Origin: an uncultured Lachnospiraceae bacterium
GTDB taxonomy: Bacteria; Bacillota; Clostridia; Lachnospirales; Lachnospiraceae
Direction: 5' to 3'
DNA: 64,000 nucleotides
NCBI GenBank assembly: GCA_934351255.1
Contig: CAKRJH010000011.1
Span: 28,363-92,362 of the forward strand
Position numbers and translations under genes: made by a program. The notes under the pieces were generated by a model. That model was not told where the DNA came from and ran no database searches. It worked only from the letters and a program-made list of their open reading frames with translations. This document shows, in pieces, positions 7,088 to 15,670 of the stretch; the stretch's first letter is position 1, and each line of letters starts with the position of its first letter.

Positions 7088-9032
7088 CACTGCCTCCTAA
7101 TGTCCCCTGCGTCATATCACACACCTCATCCACATTGAGAAAATGGCTGGCCACCAGATCGGCCCCCCGGTTGATACAGTCGATCACATCCGTCAGATTA
7201 TTGTGCGTAAAGACACAGACCTTGATCTTCCTCTGTGCGAGCTGCCCGGAAATCTCCTCGTCAAAGGTCTCCCTGCCAAGGCTTACCCAGCGGATCTCCT
7301 GTCTCTTACAGTATTTGTATACGGTATCTACCGTAATATTGTTCTCAGAACGCATCGGCTCCGGCGGGATATAAAACATCAGTACAAACGGCACATCCGA
7401 CGCCTTAAAGGTATCCACGTCACGACGGCGCTGCACGCGTATCATCACACGATTTAGAAGATCATAGTCATCTCCCAACGGCCGCTCTAACAACTTGACG
7501 ATCTGCTCCATCACCTCCGCTGCCGGTCTGCCAAGATCCAGGATCAGGCGCATCTGCGGATTCTGACGCAGGATCTCGAAAAGCCCGTAGACATCCATGG
7601 TAGGATAATGTCCATCATAGTAAGAGCATTTCATAAACTCCTCATAGTCCATGCCCTCCGGCCCCGGGTACGGTTCCGCAAGGTTCATCTTCTGCCAGCT
7701 GTTTTCCGACCAGCCATTGACACAGACCAGTCTGTTGTCTCTGGTCATCCTCACATCTGCCTCGAACCAGCGGTATCCATGTGCGAGCTTCTCTGACACG
7801 GTCTCCGGCGTATTCATGTTGGTATACTGGAGACATTTGCCACCCAGCGCCGTCGCTGCCAGTTTCTGTGACCAGTCATAATCCCCGGTCCAGAGTCTCT
7901 TTTTGCGCCGCAGGGCTTCCCTGCCGTAGCGGTGGATAAATCGCCGCAGCGGCAGATAGATCTGTCTGCGGAATGAATCCGGCTGCAGCTTCACACCCTC
8001 TTTGACCGCCTGATCCATGGCCCGGGCAATCGTCTCACCCTGAAACTCCTGCGGTCTCAAAAAACGCTGTGGATAACCGATGCGCTGTCCCCAGAAGGCC
8101 AGTTTTTCATTCCAGACCAGCCCGATACTCGGCACCTGCAATGCATATGCAATAATATTGGCATGCATCCTGCACGCAACGATCCCGGCAAAGGATGCGA
8201 TCGTCCCCACCAGTTCCCCTGTCTCGGTCGGCCTTTTCACGAGGTATTCCTCCATCTCGTCACCATGGCCGAGGTATTCCACAACCTCTTTTGCAAAATC
8301 ATAATCCGCGCGGAGGCCATTGACAAAGACCTTCCAGCGGTATCCCATTTTTTCGAGTTCACGGGCCGTATCGCGCCAGAAATCCAACTGAACCTCTCTG
8401 GTGATCTCCGGGTTTCCATAGTCCGCAAAGATCATATGACGCGCCACGCCCAGGCCGATCACCCGCGAATCCGGATCTCTCCGGATCTGATAGACCTCCG
8501 GCGTGTAGACCGCCGGATCCGGCACCTCAAAACTCTCCAGATCCTCACGGACAATATAGTCCCTGCGCAGGGTCTCCAGATCATCGCGGACAGAGATTCC
8601 TTTCACACAGGGCAGATTCAACGCCTGCTTCAGATTCTGACATCTCTCGTCATCCTCATCATATCCCTCGACACCGACTCCATTGAAGAAGACCGGTTTG
8701 TGGCAGCGTTCAGCCTGCTCGAGCAGATCAATGATATAGCCGTAAAACTTCTCCTGCTTGTACTTAACCAGTCCGCCACCGTCAAAAATGATCATATCGG
8801 CGAGACGCACCATCTCATAATCTTCGCTGCAGATGTTATACGCCTGAACATGGAACCGGCTGCGTGAAAACAAAGGGAGGCCCCGCTTTGTCAGGTACGT
8901 CGCGGTATCCGCAATGACGGTGTCTCCCAGATTTCGATTGATCAATTCGACCAATAAAATATTTACTTTTTGCTGTTCCCCTTTGAGACGGCGACGAACC
9001 GCCGTCTTCATCTTCTTTTTCATTTCTCCCAT
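7062..9032 (-). CDS. Polysaccharide pyruvyl transferase fused to a degenerate GDPD-type domain
   Basis: A 656-residue two-domain protein. Residues about 20-380 are a polysaccharide pyruvyl transferase domain (VNILLVELINRNLGDTVIAD, IIFDGGGLVKYKQEKFYG, ACRMHANIIAYALQVPSIG); this family moves pyruvyl groups from phosphoenolpyruvate to surface glycans or is a related GT-B-like enzyme. Residues about 395-640 have the layout of a glycerophosphodiester phosphodiesterase TIM barrel (GYRWFEADVRMTRDN), but the two catalytic histidines of the family appear replaced: the AHxGG position reads ATALGG and the HDW position reads NGW. The acidic metal ligands remain. The start has GAGGAG 7 nt upstream. It lies in the polyol-phosphate glycan cluster. 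Confidence 0.8.
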   Translation of the reverse strand: MGEMKKKMKTAVRRRLKGEQQKVNILLVELINRNLGDTVIADTATYLTKRGLPLFSRSRFHVQAYNICSEDYEMVRLADMIIFDGGGLVKYKQEKFYGYIIDLLEQAERCHKPVFFNGVGVEGYDEDDERCQNLKQALNLPCVKGISVRDDLETLRRDYIVREDLESFEVPDPAVYTPEVYQIRRDPDSRVIGLGVARHMIFADYGNPEITREVQLDFWRDTARELEKMGYRWKVFVNGLRADYDFAKEVVEYLGHGDEMEEYLVKRPTETGELVGTIASFAGIVACRMHANIIAYALQVPSIGLVWNEKLAFWGQRIGYPQRFLRPQEFQGETIARAMDQAVKEGVKLQPDSFRRQIYLPLRRFIHRYGREALRRKKRLWTGDYDWSQKLAATALGGKCLQYTNMNTPETVSEKLAHGYRWFEADVRMTRDNRLVCVNGWSENSWQKMNLAEPYPGPEGMDYEEFMKCSYYDGHYPTMDVYGLFEILRQNPQMRLILDLGRPAAEVMEQIVKLLERPLGDDYDLLNRVMIRVQRRRDVDTFKASDVPFVLMFYIPPEPMRSENNITVDTVYKYCKRQEIRWVSLGRETFDEEISGQLAQRKIKVCVFTHNNLTDVIDCINRGADLVASHFLNVDEVCDMTQGTLGGSDEQSQVNL

Positions 9033-9062
9033 AGGAGTCCTCCTCGCCGGGCAAACTGCCCT

Positions 9063-10127
9063 TTAGCTCTGGATGCTCTGAATCATGCGCGTATACATCC
9101 CCGCCAGATCCACCTGTGCTTTCCAGCCAAGTGCCTCCAGTCTGGAACTGTCCAGCGCGATCACCATCTCCGGATTGTATCCAAAGGAAGATACATCCTC
9201 CGGCATATCAAAGGTCACATGGATTCCTGCTTCCGGATACAGATCACAGACAAACTGTGCCATATCTTTGATGGAAATACGGGTCTCCATATTCGTCACA
9301 TTGTATGCGGTTCCCACCTCTCCGGACAGCATGATCAGAAGCAGCGCACTGACCGCATCCGCGGTATAACAGTAGCTGCGCACGGTATTGCCGGCGGTGT
9401 GCAGAACAATATCTTTCTTTTCCATGGCACATCTGGCAAACTCCGCAAACACTCGTCCATCGTCGTATTCTACGCCTGCTCCAAAGGTCTGGGACAGTCT
9501 GGCCACCTTGGCCGGCACTCCATACTCGGAAGCATAGGAAGCACACAGGCACTCCACGATACGCTTGCCCTCAGAGTAGCTGCTGCGCACCTGCAATGGA
9601 TCGATATAGCCGCAGTAATCCTCCGCGATCATACCGGCATCCGCCCCCGGTGTACCATACATCTCCAACGAAGACAGATAGACGAATCCATCCACCTGTT
9701 TTTCGCGTGCAAATTCCAGGATACATCTGGTCCCCTCCACCGCGGTCATGATCGTCTCTACCGGATGGGAAACAAAAAACTTGGAACTGGTGGCACTGGC
9801 TCCATGGATCACATAGTCCACGTCTCCTTCCACCTCAACCGGTGCGCTCAGATCACCCATGACCAGGCTGATGTCTCCTCGCTCCAGAAGTTCGCCAAAT
9901 ACCTTCTGCGCCTTCTCGCGGCTGCGCACATAGGCAAGCACCTGAATATGGCTGTCATACAGCCGGTTCATGCAGGCCAGCGCCTTGACGATCTGTGAAC
10001 CGATCAGGCCGGTAGCACCGGTGATGAACACGGTCTTGTCCCGAAGTTTGTCCACCGGGATCCCGCTGCCAGCGATCCGTTCCAGATCCTCCTGTAATAT
10101 TTTGTTATCCGGACTCTCTAAAATCAT
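9063..10127 (-). CDS. NAD-dependent epimerase/dehydratase (extended SDR) of the polyol cluster
   Basis: A 354-residue extended short-chain dehydrogenase. It has the Rossmann motif TGATGLIGS near residue 36, a catalytic-type YSEGK (YxxxK), and a C-terminal substrate domain with SSFGYNPEMVIALD. ATG at 10127 is chosen because GGAAG lies about 11 nt upstream; the frame also extends to a GTG at 10169. Placed directly after a TarI-like cytidylyltransferase, it may make or modify the polyol phosphate or sugar that is CDP-activated, as TarJ or the SDR half of Haemophilus Bcs1 does. It could also act on a nucleotide sugar. The reaction is inferred from context only. Confidence 0.8.
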   Translation of the reverse strand: MILESPDNKILQEDLERIAGSGIPVDKLRDKTVFITGATGLIGSQIVKALACMNRLYDSHIQVLAYVRSREKAQKVFGELLERGDISLVMGDLSAPVEVEGDVDYVIHGASATSSKFFVSHPVETIMTAVEGTRCILEFAREKQVDGFVYLSSLEMYGTPGADAGMIAEDYCGYIDPLQVRSSYSEGKRIVECLCASYASEYGVPAKVARLSQTFGAGVEYDDGRVFAEFARCAMEKKDIVLHTAGNTVRSYCYTADAVSALLLIMLSGEVGTAYNVTNMETRISIKDMAQFVCDLYPEAGIHVTFDMPEDVSSFGYNPEMVIALDSSRLEALGWKAQVDLAGMYTRMIQSIQS

Positions 10128-10185
10128 AATACTCTGACTTCCTTTCTCAACCCGCACCGGGCGGACCACAGCCCCAAGGCTGCAT

Positions 10186-10968
10186 CTATTTGTCGTGCTT
10201 GAGGTGAGCCTGATTCATACGGGCATCAATCTTATTGGTAAGCCCCAGCCCAAATGCCTGCTCATTTTCCTTGTACTGTAACAGTGCGCGGAACATGTAG
10301 ACATCCTCCGGAGTCGTCACCTTGATGTTACCGCGGTTTCCCTCTACCATATGCGCTGTAATGCCCTGGGTACGCACGATCGTACATGCGTCCACCATAT
10401 TATCATAGCGGGTAGGCAGTGCACGGACATAGTCATGTGCTGCAATGATATCTTTGAGATAGAAGCTCTGTGGCGCCTGTGCTGCAAACGTCTCCTTGCG
10501 GTATGGCACAGTGTCAACCTGCTTGCCGTCCTTGCTGATCATGATCGTCTCATAACATGCCGTACACGTGATGGCATTGCCGTGTTTCTTCACGCCGGCA
10601 ATATTATTGGAGATCACCTCATAGGAGATAAATGGACGGACACCGTCATGGATCAGGACGATAGAATCATCTGCATTCTCGCTCTCGGCTTTCTTAAGGG
10701 CATTGTAGATCGAATCCTGTGCGGTCTCACCGCCTGCGATGATGGACACCACCTTGGTCAGACGATACTCATCGACCAGTTCCTTCATATAAGGGATATA
10801 ATCCTCCAGCACGGACAGATAGATCTTGTCGATCTCATCGTGATACTGGAATAACTGCAGTGTGTGGATGATCACCGGCTTTCCGTTGATCTCCAGAAAC
10901 TGCTTGGGAATGCCTGCTCCCATACGAACTCCGCTTCCGCCTGCAAAAATAATCGCTATGTTACTCAT
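10186..10968 (-). CDS. IspD/TarI-family cytidylyltransferase
   Basis: A 260-residue CTP-dependent nucleotidyltransferase. It has the nucleotide-binding GGSGVRMGAGIPKQFL motif at residues 10-25, IAGGETAQDSIYNAL, the catalytic-site HDGVRPF, and KVTTPEDVYMFRAL near the C-terminus. The family includes IspD (MEP pathway) and TarI (CDP-ribitol synthesis). The gene overlaps the upstream TagF-like polymerase by 4 nt (ATGA) and is followed by an SDR, so TarI-like synthesis of a CDP-polyol for a wall or surface polymer is more likely than isoprenoid synthesis. A sequence-similarity tree with IspD and TarI would decide. Confidence 0.85.
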   Translation of the reverse strand: MSNIAIIFAGGSGVRMGAGIPKQFLEINGKPVIIHTLQLFQYHDEIDKIYLSVLEDYIPYMKELVDEYRLTKVVSIIAGGETAQDSIYNALKKAESENADDSIVLIHDGVRPFISYEVISNNIAGVKKHGNAITCTACYETIMISKDGKQVDTVPYRKETFAAQAPQSFYLKDIIAAHDYVRALPTRYDNMVDACTIVRTQGITAHMVEGNRGNIKVTTPEDVYMFRALLQYKENEQAFGLGLTNKIDARMNQAHLKHDK

Positions 10969-12725
10969 TTATCTACCTCCTTCGGTGTGAAATCCAGAGT
11001 TCTGAGTTCCTCCTGGATTGCCTCATCTGCCGCAATTTCTTTTCTGATATCCTCCGGGATATTTCCCAGAATGATCCAGTCGATCACACGGTCAGATGCA
11101 TGTGTATCAATATAGTCAAAATGTTTCTCTACATATTCATCGACTTTTTCGTACTCAAAATCCTTGTTCTCGATCGCAGTGAGCAGTTCATCAAACGTCT
11201 CTACCACCTTGCCCGGTGTGGACTCGCGGTAATCTCTGTGGAATCCGCGTGAGAATGAATACTGGATCTCATCAAACGCAAAGAACAGCATTGGTTTGCG
11301 CATCAGGGAATACTCAAAAATATTGGATGAATAATCCGTGATCAACAACTCTGTGATATAGAACAGATCATTGATGTTCGGATATAAATTTACATCGACA
11401 AACTTGTCCTTGTACTGCTCCGGGATCGGCACCGGATACGGCACCCACGGATGCATCTTAAACAGAACCACATAGTCATCCCCACAGACCTCATACAGAC
11501 GGTCAAAATCGATCAGCTCATATGGGTAATGTGCGCTCGCCTTGTTGCGCCCTCGGTATGTCGGCGCAAACAGGATCACCTTTTTGCCCTTGCAAAGCGG
11601 ATACTGCTCGTAAATTTCCGCCGTCTTCTTCTTGCGGTGTTCCTCGTCGAGGAACTCATCGATACGAGGCATACCGGTCGGCAGGACATTGGCATCGTTG
11701 ATTCCCCAGACTTCTGAGAAGAACGGAGCAATGCTCTTGGAACCCGCGATTCCGTAGCTGTACTGACGGTGGCAGCTGTTTGGCGCCGGACATCCGATAT
11801 GACCCCAGCGGCTGTATCCGGAGGACTTAAAGCCCGCTCCGGCATGCCAGATCTGAACCACTGTCGTGTCCTTGGAGACCTGCAGCCAGTCCATCAGCGG
11901 AGCATGGTCATCCAGGATAATGAAATTGGCCATCGCCATCTTTTTTAAGGTGTCGTTCCAGCTCTTTTTGCCCATCTTCGGATTTGTCATGGAAGAACGG
12001 TAAGACTCAAGCACAGTATACCCCTGCTTGTCCATGCCGCGTTCCAGAATGCGGTCTCTGACTGCTGCCAGATTGGTGCTGATCGTCTCGCTCTGCTCAG
12101 ACATGATCAGGATCACCTTGCCATCCTTCTTAAAGAACTGCTTGTGATATCTGTTATAAAGATCCGCTTTGATCGCGCGGTTATTGTGGGCATACCAGTT
12201 CTTCGCCCCGGCCACCGGATTGAGCGTGGTCTTCTTGTGGCCCTTACCCATGCCGACGGAATTCATGGCTACCTTGCCGGATGCCAGAATATACATGGTG
12301 AATGGAAGATCATCCTCTCCCTCTGTGACATAGAATGTCACAGTGTACACCTTGTGACGGGCATTGTATAAAAAGTTCCGCGAATGGTCACTCATCTTCG
12401 GTACGATCGCACGGTCGATGACCGCCTTGGCCATCATCTTTGCGTCCTGTACCACGATCAGGTTGTATGCCCCCGCCGGTACACACTCCTTATTGCCACG
12501 GTTGGTAATATTCAGTTTCAGATGATAGACATCATCCTGCACATCGATAATTTTGGCCTTTGCCTGGCCACGATATAAGCTGTCTACAAAATAAAAATGT
12601 AATGGCGCCTTGCGGTCTGCCCCCTGTGCATATTCGATCTTTACATAGAGGTGTAAATGAATGCGCTCCCAGTCAATCTTACAGACGGTTGCCGTAAGAA
12701 GTTTCTGCTGCATCAAATCTTCCAT
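10965..12725 (-). CDS. CDP-glycerol/polyol phosphotransferase (TagF/TagB family)
   Basis: A 586-residue protein with a C-terminal glyphos-transferase domain (about residues 210-560). The family histidine motifs are visible as QIWHAGAGFKSSGYSRWG and LFKMHPWVPYP, together with ITDYSSNIFEYSLM, which binds the CDP-alcohol. The N-terminal 200 residues are a beta-rich extension also seen in Firmicute TagB/TagF relatives. These enzymes transfer glycerol- or ribitol-phosphate units from CDP-polyols to a membrane acceptor in wall teichoic acid or capsule synthesis. It is the first gene of the minus-strand cluster, with a promoter at 12804-12832 and translational coupling to the cytidylyltransferase. 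Confidence 0.85.
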   Translation of the reverse strand: MEDLMQQKLLTATVCKIDWERIHLHLYVKIEYAQGADRKAPLHFYFVDSLYRGQAKAKIIDVQDDVYHLKLNITNRGNKECVPAGAYNLIVVQDAKMMAKAVIDRAIVPKMSDHSRNFLYNARHKVYTVTFYVTEGEDDLPFTMYILASGKVAMNSVGMGKGHKKTTLNPVAGAKNWYAHNNRAIKADLYNRYHKQFFKKDGKVILIMSEQSETISTNLAAVRDRILERGMDKQGYTVLESYRSSMTNPKMGKKSWNDTLKKMAMANFIILDDHAPLMDWLQVSKDTTVVQIWHAGAGFKSSGYSRWGHIGCPAPNSCHRQYSYGIAGSKSIAPFFSEVWGINDANVLPTGMPRIDEFLDEEHRKKKTAEIYEQYPLCKGKKVILFAPTYRGRNKASAHYPYELIDFDRLYEVCGDDYVVLFKMHPWVPYPVPIPEQYKDKFVDVNLYPNINDLFYITELLITDYSSNIFEYSLMRKPMLFFAFDEIQYSFSRGFHRDYRESTPGKVVETFDELLTAIENKDFEYEKVDEYVEKHFDYIDTHASDRVIDWIILGNIPEDIRKEIAADEAIQEELRTLDFTPKEVDK

Positions 12726-12803
12726 GATCCTGGATCAACCTTTCTTTCAAATCAATATAATTCCTGTGAAATTGCATAGTTATACACAATAATCAGCATT
12801 GCC

Positions 12804-12832
12804 ATTTTATCATATCTGTTCTGTCATGTCTA
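12804..12832 (-). promoter_or_regulatory. Predicted sigma-A promoter for the glycan cluster
   Basis: Read on the minus strand: TAGACA, 17 nt, TAAAAT, about 80 nt upstream of the TagF-like gene. The -10 box matches 5 of 6 consensus bases and the -35 box 4 of 6. It diverges from the tRNA-Trp promoter. Confidence 0.5.
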
Positions 12833-12850
12833 TATTCAAATAATTGATGC

Positions 12851-12879
12851 TTGACAAACCCGGTGATACATAGTATACT
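12851..12879 (+). promoter_or_regulatory. Sigma-A promoter of tRNA-Trp
   Basis: TTGACA, exactly 17 nt, TATACT; transcription would start near 12886, about 35 nt before the mature tRNA. A near-consensus promoter suits a stable RNA gene. Confidence 0.85.
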
Positions 12880-12920
12880 GGCAAAGCACGAGTTGTTCGA
12901 GACACTCCTGCACGAAATAT

Positions 12921-12991
12921 AGGGGATTAGTTCATCGGTAGAATAAGAGTCTCCAAAACTCCAGAGCCGGGTTCGATTCCTGGATCCCCTG
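12921..12991 (+). tRNA. tRNA-Trp (anticodon CCA)
   Basis: A 71-nt cloverleaf. The acceptor arms AGGGGAT/ATCCCCT pair perfectly; the D-stem is GTTC/GAAT; the anticodon loop CTCCAAA carries CCA; the T arm is CCGGG/CCTGG with loop TTCGATT. The discriminator base is G, typical for bacterial tRNA-Trp, and no 3' CCA is encoded. The outermost anticodon-stem pair is an A-C mismatch and the variable loop is only 4 nt. It is a monocistronic gene with its own promoter and terminator. It is presumably the ligand read by the trpE T-box at 47.3-47.6 kb. Confidence 0.93.
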
Positions 12992-12998
12992 TTAACAT

Positions 12999-13030
12999 AA
13001 GCCAGCAGATTTCTGCTGGCTTTTCTTTTT
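12999..13030 (+). terminator. Intrinsic terminator of tRNA-Trp
   Basis: The stem AAGCCAGCAG / CTGCTGGCTT is followed by TTCTTTTT. Nearly the same stem and tail end the 6S RNA at 32693-32727. Confidence 0.9.
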
Positions 13031-13045
13031 GTTCCTATCTTTTCT

Positions 13046-14320
13046 TTACTTCAGATTCTGCGGAAGATCAAAATAGAACATGGCGCCCTCCGGCGTGTTG
13101 GCCGCCCCGATCGTTCCACAATGTTTTTCCACAATTGCCTTGGCGATCGACAAACCGATCCCGTAGCTTCCCGTCTGTCTGGTCCTGGAATTGTCTGACC
13201 GGTAGAAACGTTCAAACAGATACGGAAGATCCTGTTCCGGTATGCCCTCGTAACTGTTGCAGACGGAGAAATGGATCTTTTTGCCATTGCGGCAGGCCTT
13301 CACCGTGATTGTCCCGGATTCAGTACAGTATTTCACGGCATTGTCCAAAAAAACGGACAGCAGACGCGAGAGTTCTTTATCCACCCCCCGCAGATGCAGA
13401 TCTTCCTCAACCTCCGTGACCAGGGTAATGTCCTTTTGCTCCATCCGCGGCTGAAAATCTGACAAAAGCGGGCGAAGTAACTGATCCAGGCTCAGATCCT
13501 GCGCCTCACTTCTGGTATCCTCCACATCGCCGAGCCTGGTCAGGGTCAGCATCTCATTGACCAGTGTGGAAAGCTGGTTAACCTGCCGCCGGATCTTTCC
13601 GGAGATCTCTTTCTCGCCGGAGACCAGCTCCAGCACATCCACATTGGCCGAGATCGCCGCAAGCGGTGTCTTCAGCTCGTGACTGGCATCGGTGACAAAC
13701 TGCTTCTGCCGCTGGAGATTTTCCACCATCGGCCGCATCGCCCAGCCCGACAGAAAATTCACAAACACACAGACCAGAAGCATACAGATCCCGCCGATCA
13801 GCAGGGAGATATGCATGATATAACGCACGTAATTCCGCGCCATATAACAATCGACAAAATAGATCAGAGTGTCTCCCTGATACTCTCCCTCTCCATCCAC
13901 GCGCAGATATCGGTAATTGCCCAGATTGCTCTCCTTGCGCTTGGAGCGCAGGGCACGGCGCACATAGGTCTGCAGTTCCCTGTCAGAGACGGCTGCAATG
14001 TGCGTCAGATCCTTGTCCACGATCGTTCCGTGTGCATTGACCACGGCATAAAAGAACCGCGTGCTGTACTGGGTTTCCACGGTGATCCGGGAATTGAAGC
14101 CCATATCGTAATCCTTGACAACATAATGCTTACCCTGCAGATCTGCATCGTCATCGATCAGTTCTCCCTGATTGGCCGCCAGGATCTCCAGCGTCTGATG
14201 GGCATTTTTCACCACCTGCTGATGTGACACGATATTGATCGTCGCAATGATCACTACGGTCACCATCATAAACGCAAGAACCTCGATCAGGATAATCTTA
14301 CGTTTCATTTTTTTAAGCAT
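13046..14320 (-). CDS. Sensor histidine kinase (alarmone-synthetase operon)
   Basis: A 424-residue membrane histidine kinase. Two membrane helices (about residues 8-30 and 168-192) flank an extracytoplasmic sensor region of about 135 residues. The phosphoacceptor is His214 in FVTDASHELKTPL; the HATPase domain has DNAVKYCTESG (N box) and GSYGIGLSIAKAIVEKH (G2 box). No clear HAMP domain is seen between the second helix and the dimerisation helix. It starts 3 nt after the response regulator ends, so kinase and regulator are a pair. The ligand is unknown. A GTP pyrophosphokinase precedes both genes in the same operon. Confidence 0.9.
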   Translation of the reverse strand: MLKKMKRKIILIEVLAFMMVTVVIIATINIVSHQQVVKNAHQTLEILAANQGELIDDDADLQGKHYVVKDYDMGFNSRITVETQYSTRFFYAVVNAHGTIVDKDLTHIAAVSDRELQTYVRRALRSKRKESNLGNYRYLRVDGEGEYQGDTLIYFVDCYMARNYVRYIMHISLLIGGICMLLVCVFVNFLSGWAMRPMVENLQRQKQFVTDASHELKTPLAAISANVDVLELVSGEKEISGKIRRQVNQLSTLVNEMLTLTRLGDVEDTRSEAQDLSLDQLLRPLLSDFQPRMEQKDITLVTEVEEDLHLRGVDKELSRLLSVFLDNAVKYCTESGTITVKACRNGKKIHFSVCNSYEGIPEQDLPYLFERFYRSDNSRTRQTGSYGIGLSIAKAIVEKHCGTIGAANTPEGAMFYFDLPQNLK

Positions 14321-14323
14321 AGG

Positions 14324-15007
14324 CTATCCCTTCTTTCTCAGCGAAAACTGATGATCCTCCCGTCTGGCGATCTCAATATCCGACTGGATCGCCGATAACT
14401 TGTTGGTCAGGTATCCCACATACAGATTCACCGTCCCCGGTTCACAGTCATCCTGCGGCCAGACACGCTCAATGATCTGGGATTCCTCCACCCATTTGCC
14501 CTCCTGCTGCATCAGAAAACTCAGAAGTTCGACTTCCTTGCCGGACAGACGCAGGGAATGATCCACATTGGTGATCTCCAGTCCCTCCCGGTCAAGACGG
14601 GTGTTTCCCACCGTCACATACTGACCGTCATACTGTCTTCGGCGGCGGATCATCACCTGCAGCCTGGTCACCAGTTCACCCTTGTCAAACGGCTTGGGAA
14701 GATAGTCATCTGCCCCCTCCTGCAGTCCCTGTATCCGGTCCTCCACCTGGCTTTTGGCCGTGAGCATCATGATTGGAGTGACATCCCCCTCCCCGCGCAG
14801 TCTGGACAACAGTGTAATGCCGTCCATCCCCGGCATCATAATGTCAAGGATCATGCCGTCAAACACATATTGGCGGGCCGCCTCGTAGGCACTGATCCCG
14901 TCATAAACCACGTGACATTCCATATCACTGTACTGAAGGATGATCCCTATCGCATCGGCGATGTCTCTCTCATCATCTGCCACCAGTATCTTTGGTTTCT
15001 TATTCAT
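14324..15007 (-). CDS. OmpR-family response regulator (alarmone-synthetase operon)
   Basis: A 227-residue regulator. The receiver domain has the acidic pair DD at residues 11-12, phosphoacceptor Asp55 in MILDIMMPGMDG, and the conserved Lys in LPKPFD. The C-terminal winged helix (about 135-227) contains LSGKEVELLSFL and ERVWPQDDCEPGTVNLYVG. Its start overlaps the end of the alarmone synthetase gene by 4 nt and the cognate kinase follows after 3 nt, so the three are one translationally coupled operon. Direct repeats upstream of the operon (15671-15696) are possible autoregulatory sites. Confidence 0.92.
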   Translation of the reverse strand: MNKKPKILVADDERDIADAIGIILQYSDMECHVVYDGISAYEAARQYVFDGMILDIMMPGMDGITLLSRLRGEGDVTPIMMLTAKSQVEDRIQGLQEGADDYLPKPFDKGELVTRLQVMIRRRRQYDGQYVTVGNTRLDREGLEITNVDHSLRLSGKEVELLSFLMQQEGKWVEESQIIERVWPQDDCEPGTVNLYVGYLTNKLSAIQSDIEIARREDHQFSLRKKG

Positions 15008-15630
15008 CCGATTCCACCTCCCTGGATCATCTGGCGCACCGTCTGCAGCGTCAGATCGGTCGAAGCCATCTCATCGGCACAACGCTTGAGTTCCTGCTGG
15101 ATCAGCTCCACATTCTGAATATCTTTCTTGTATTTGAGCTGATGCTCCAGTGCCGCCCAGCTGTCCTGCGCGATCGTGCGAAGCTGGATCTCACAGGGTA
15201 TGAAGACCGTTTCTTCCGGAAGTGGGATAGGAACTTTCACAATGATATGATAACTGCGGTAGCCATTGGGCTTGGGATTGGCGATAAAATCCTTTTCCTT
15301 GATGATCTCCATATGTTTCATGGAATGAAACAGTTCCACCATGTCATAGACATCATCGACAAATCCACATACCAGACGCAGTCCCACAGCGTCATGCACC
15401 TCGAACAGGGCATTGTCCACTGTCACATCCAGTCCCTTGCGCTGCAGCTTGTCGATCATGCTGTCCGGAGATTTGATCCGTCCCTCAAAATGCTCCACCG
15501 GATCCGGCATTCCCTGCTGCTTCCGGTAATTGCGCAAAAGTTCCACCTCTCCCATGAGCAGTTTCATGGCACTCTGCAGCAGGTAGTATTTGTCCCCGTA
15601 AAAATCTTCTGTTGTCATATGTACTTCCAT
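15004..15630 (-). CDS. Small alarmone synthetase (RelA/SpoT synthetase domain only)
   Basis: A 208-residue protein containing just the (p)ppGpp synthetase fold: EGRIKSPDSMIDKL, the metal-binding DAVGLRLVCGFVDDVYD, KPNGYRSYH and EIQLRTIAQDSWAALEHQLKYK. It lacks the hydrolase, TGS and ACT domains, as in the RelP/RelQ/YjbM small synthetases that transfer pyrophosphate from ATP to GTP or GDP. It is the first gene of an operon with a two-component system, overlapping the regulator by 4 nt (ATGA-type). A GGAG lies about 11 nt before the ATG at 15630. The operon suggests that alarmone output and an envelope signal are coupled. Confidence 0.9.
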   Translation of the reverse strand: MEVHMTTEDFYGDKYYLLQSAMKLLMGEVELLRNYRKQQGMPDPVEHFEGRIKSPDSMIDKLQRKGLDVTVDNALFEVHDAVGLRLVCGFVDDVYDMVELFHSMKHMEIIKEKDFIANPKPNGYRSYHIIVKVPIPLPEETVFIPCEIQLRTIAQDSWAALEHQLKYKKDIQNVELIQQELKRCADEMASTDLTLQTVRQMIQGGGIG

Positions 15631-15670
15631 AACGTATCCAACTCCTGTACTGTTATGTTACCTAATAATT

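Noticed and set aside
10186..10968. IspD of the MEP isoprenoid pathway
   Set aside because: The motif set fits, but coupling to a TagF-like polymerase and an SDR makes a TarI-type role more likely; IspF is absent.
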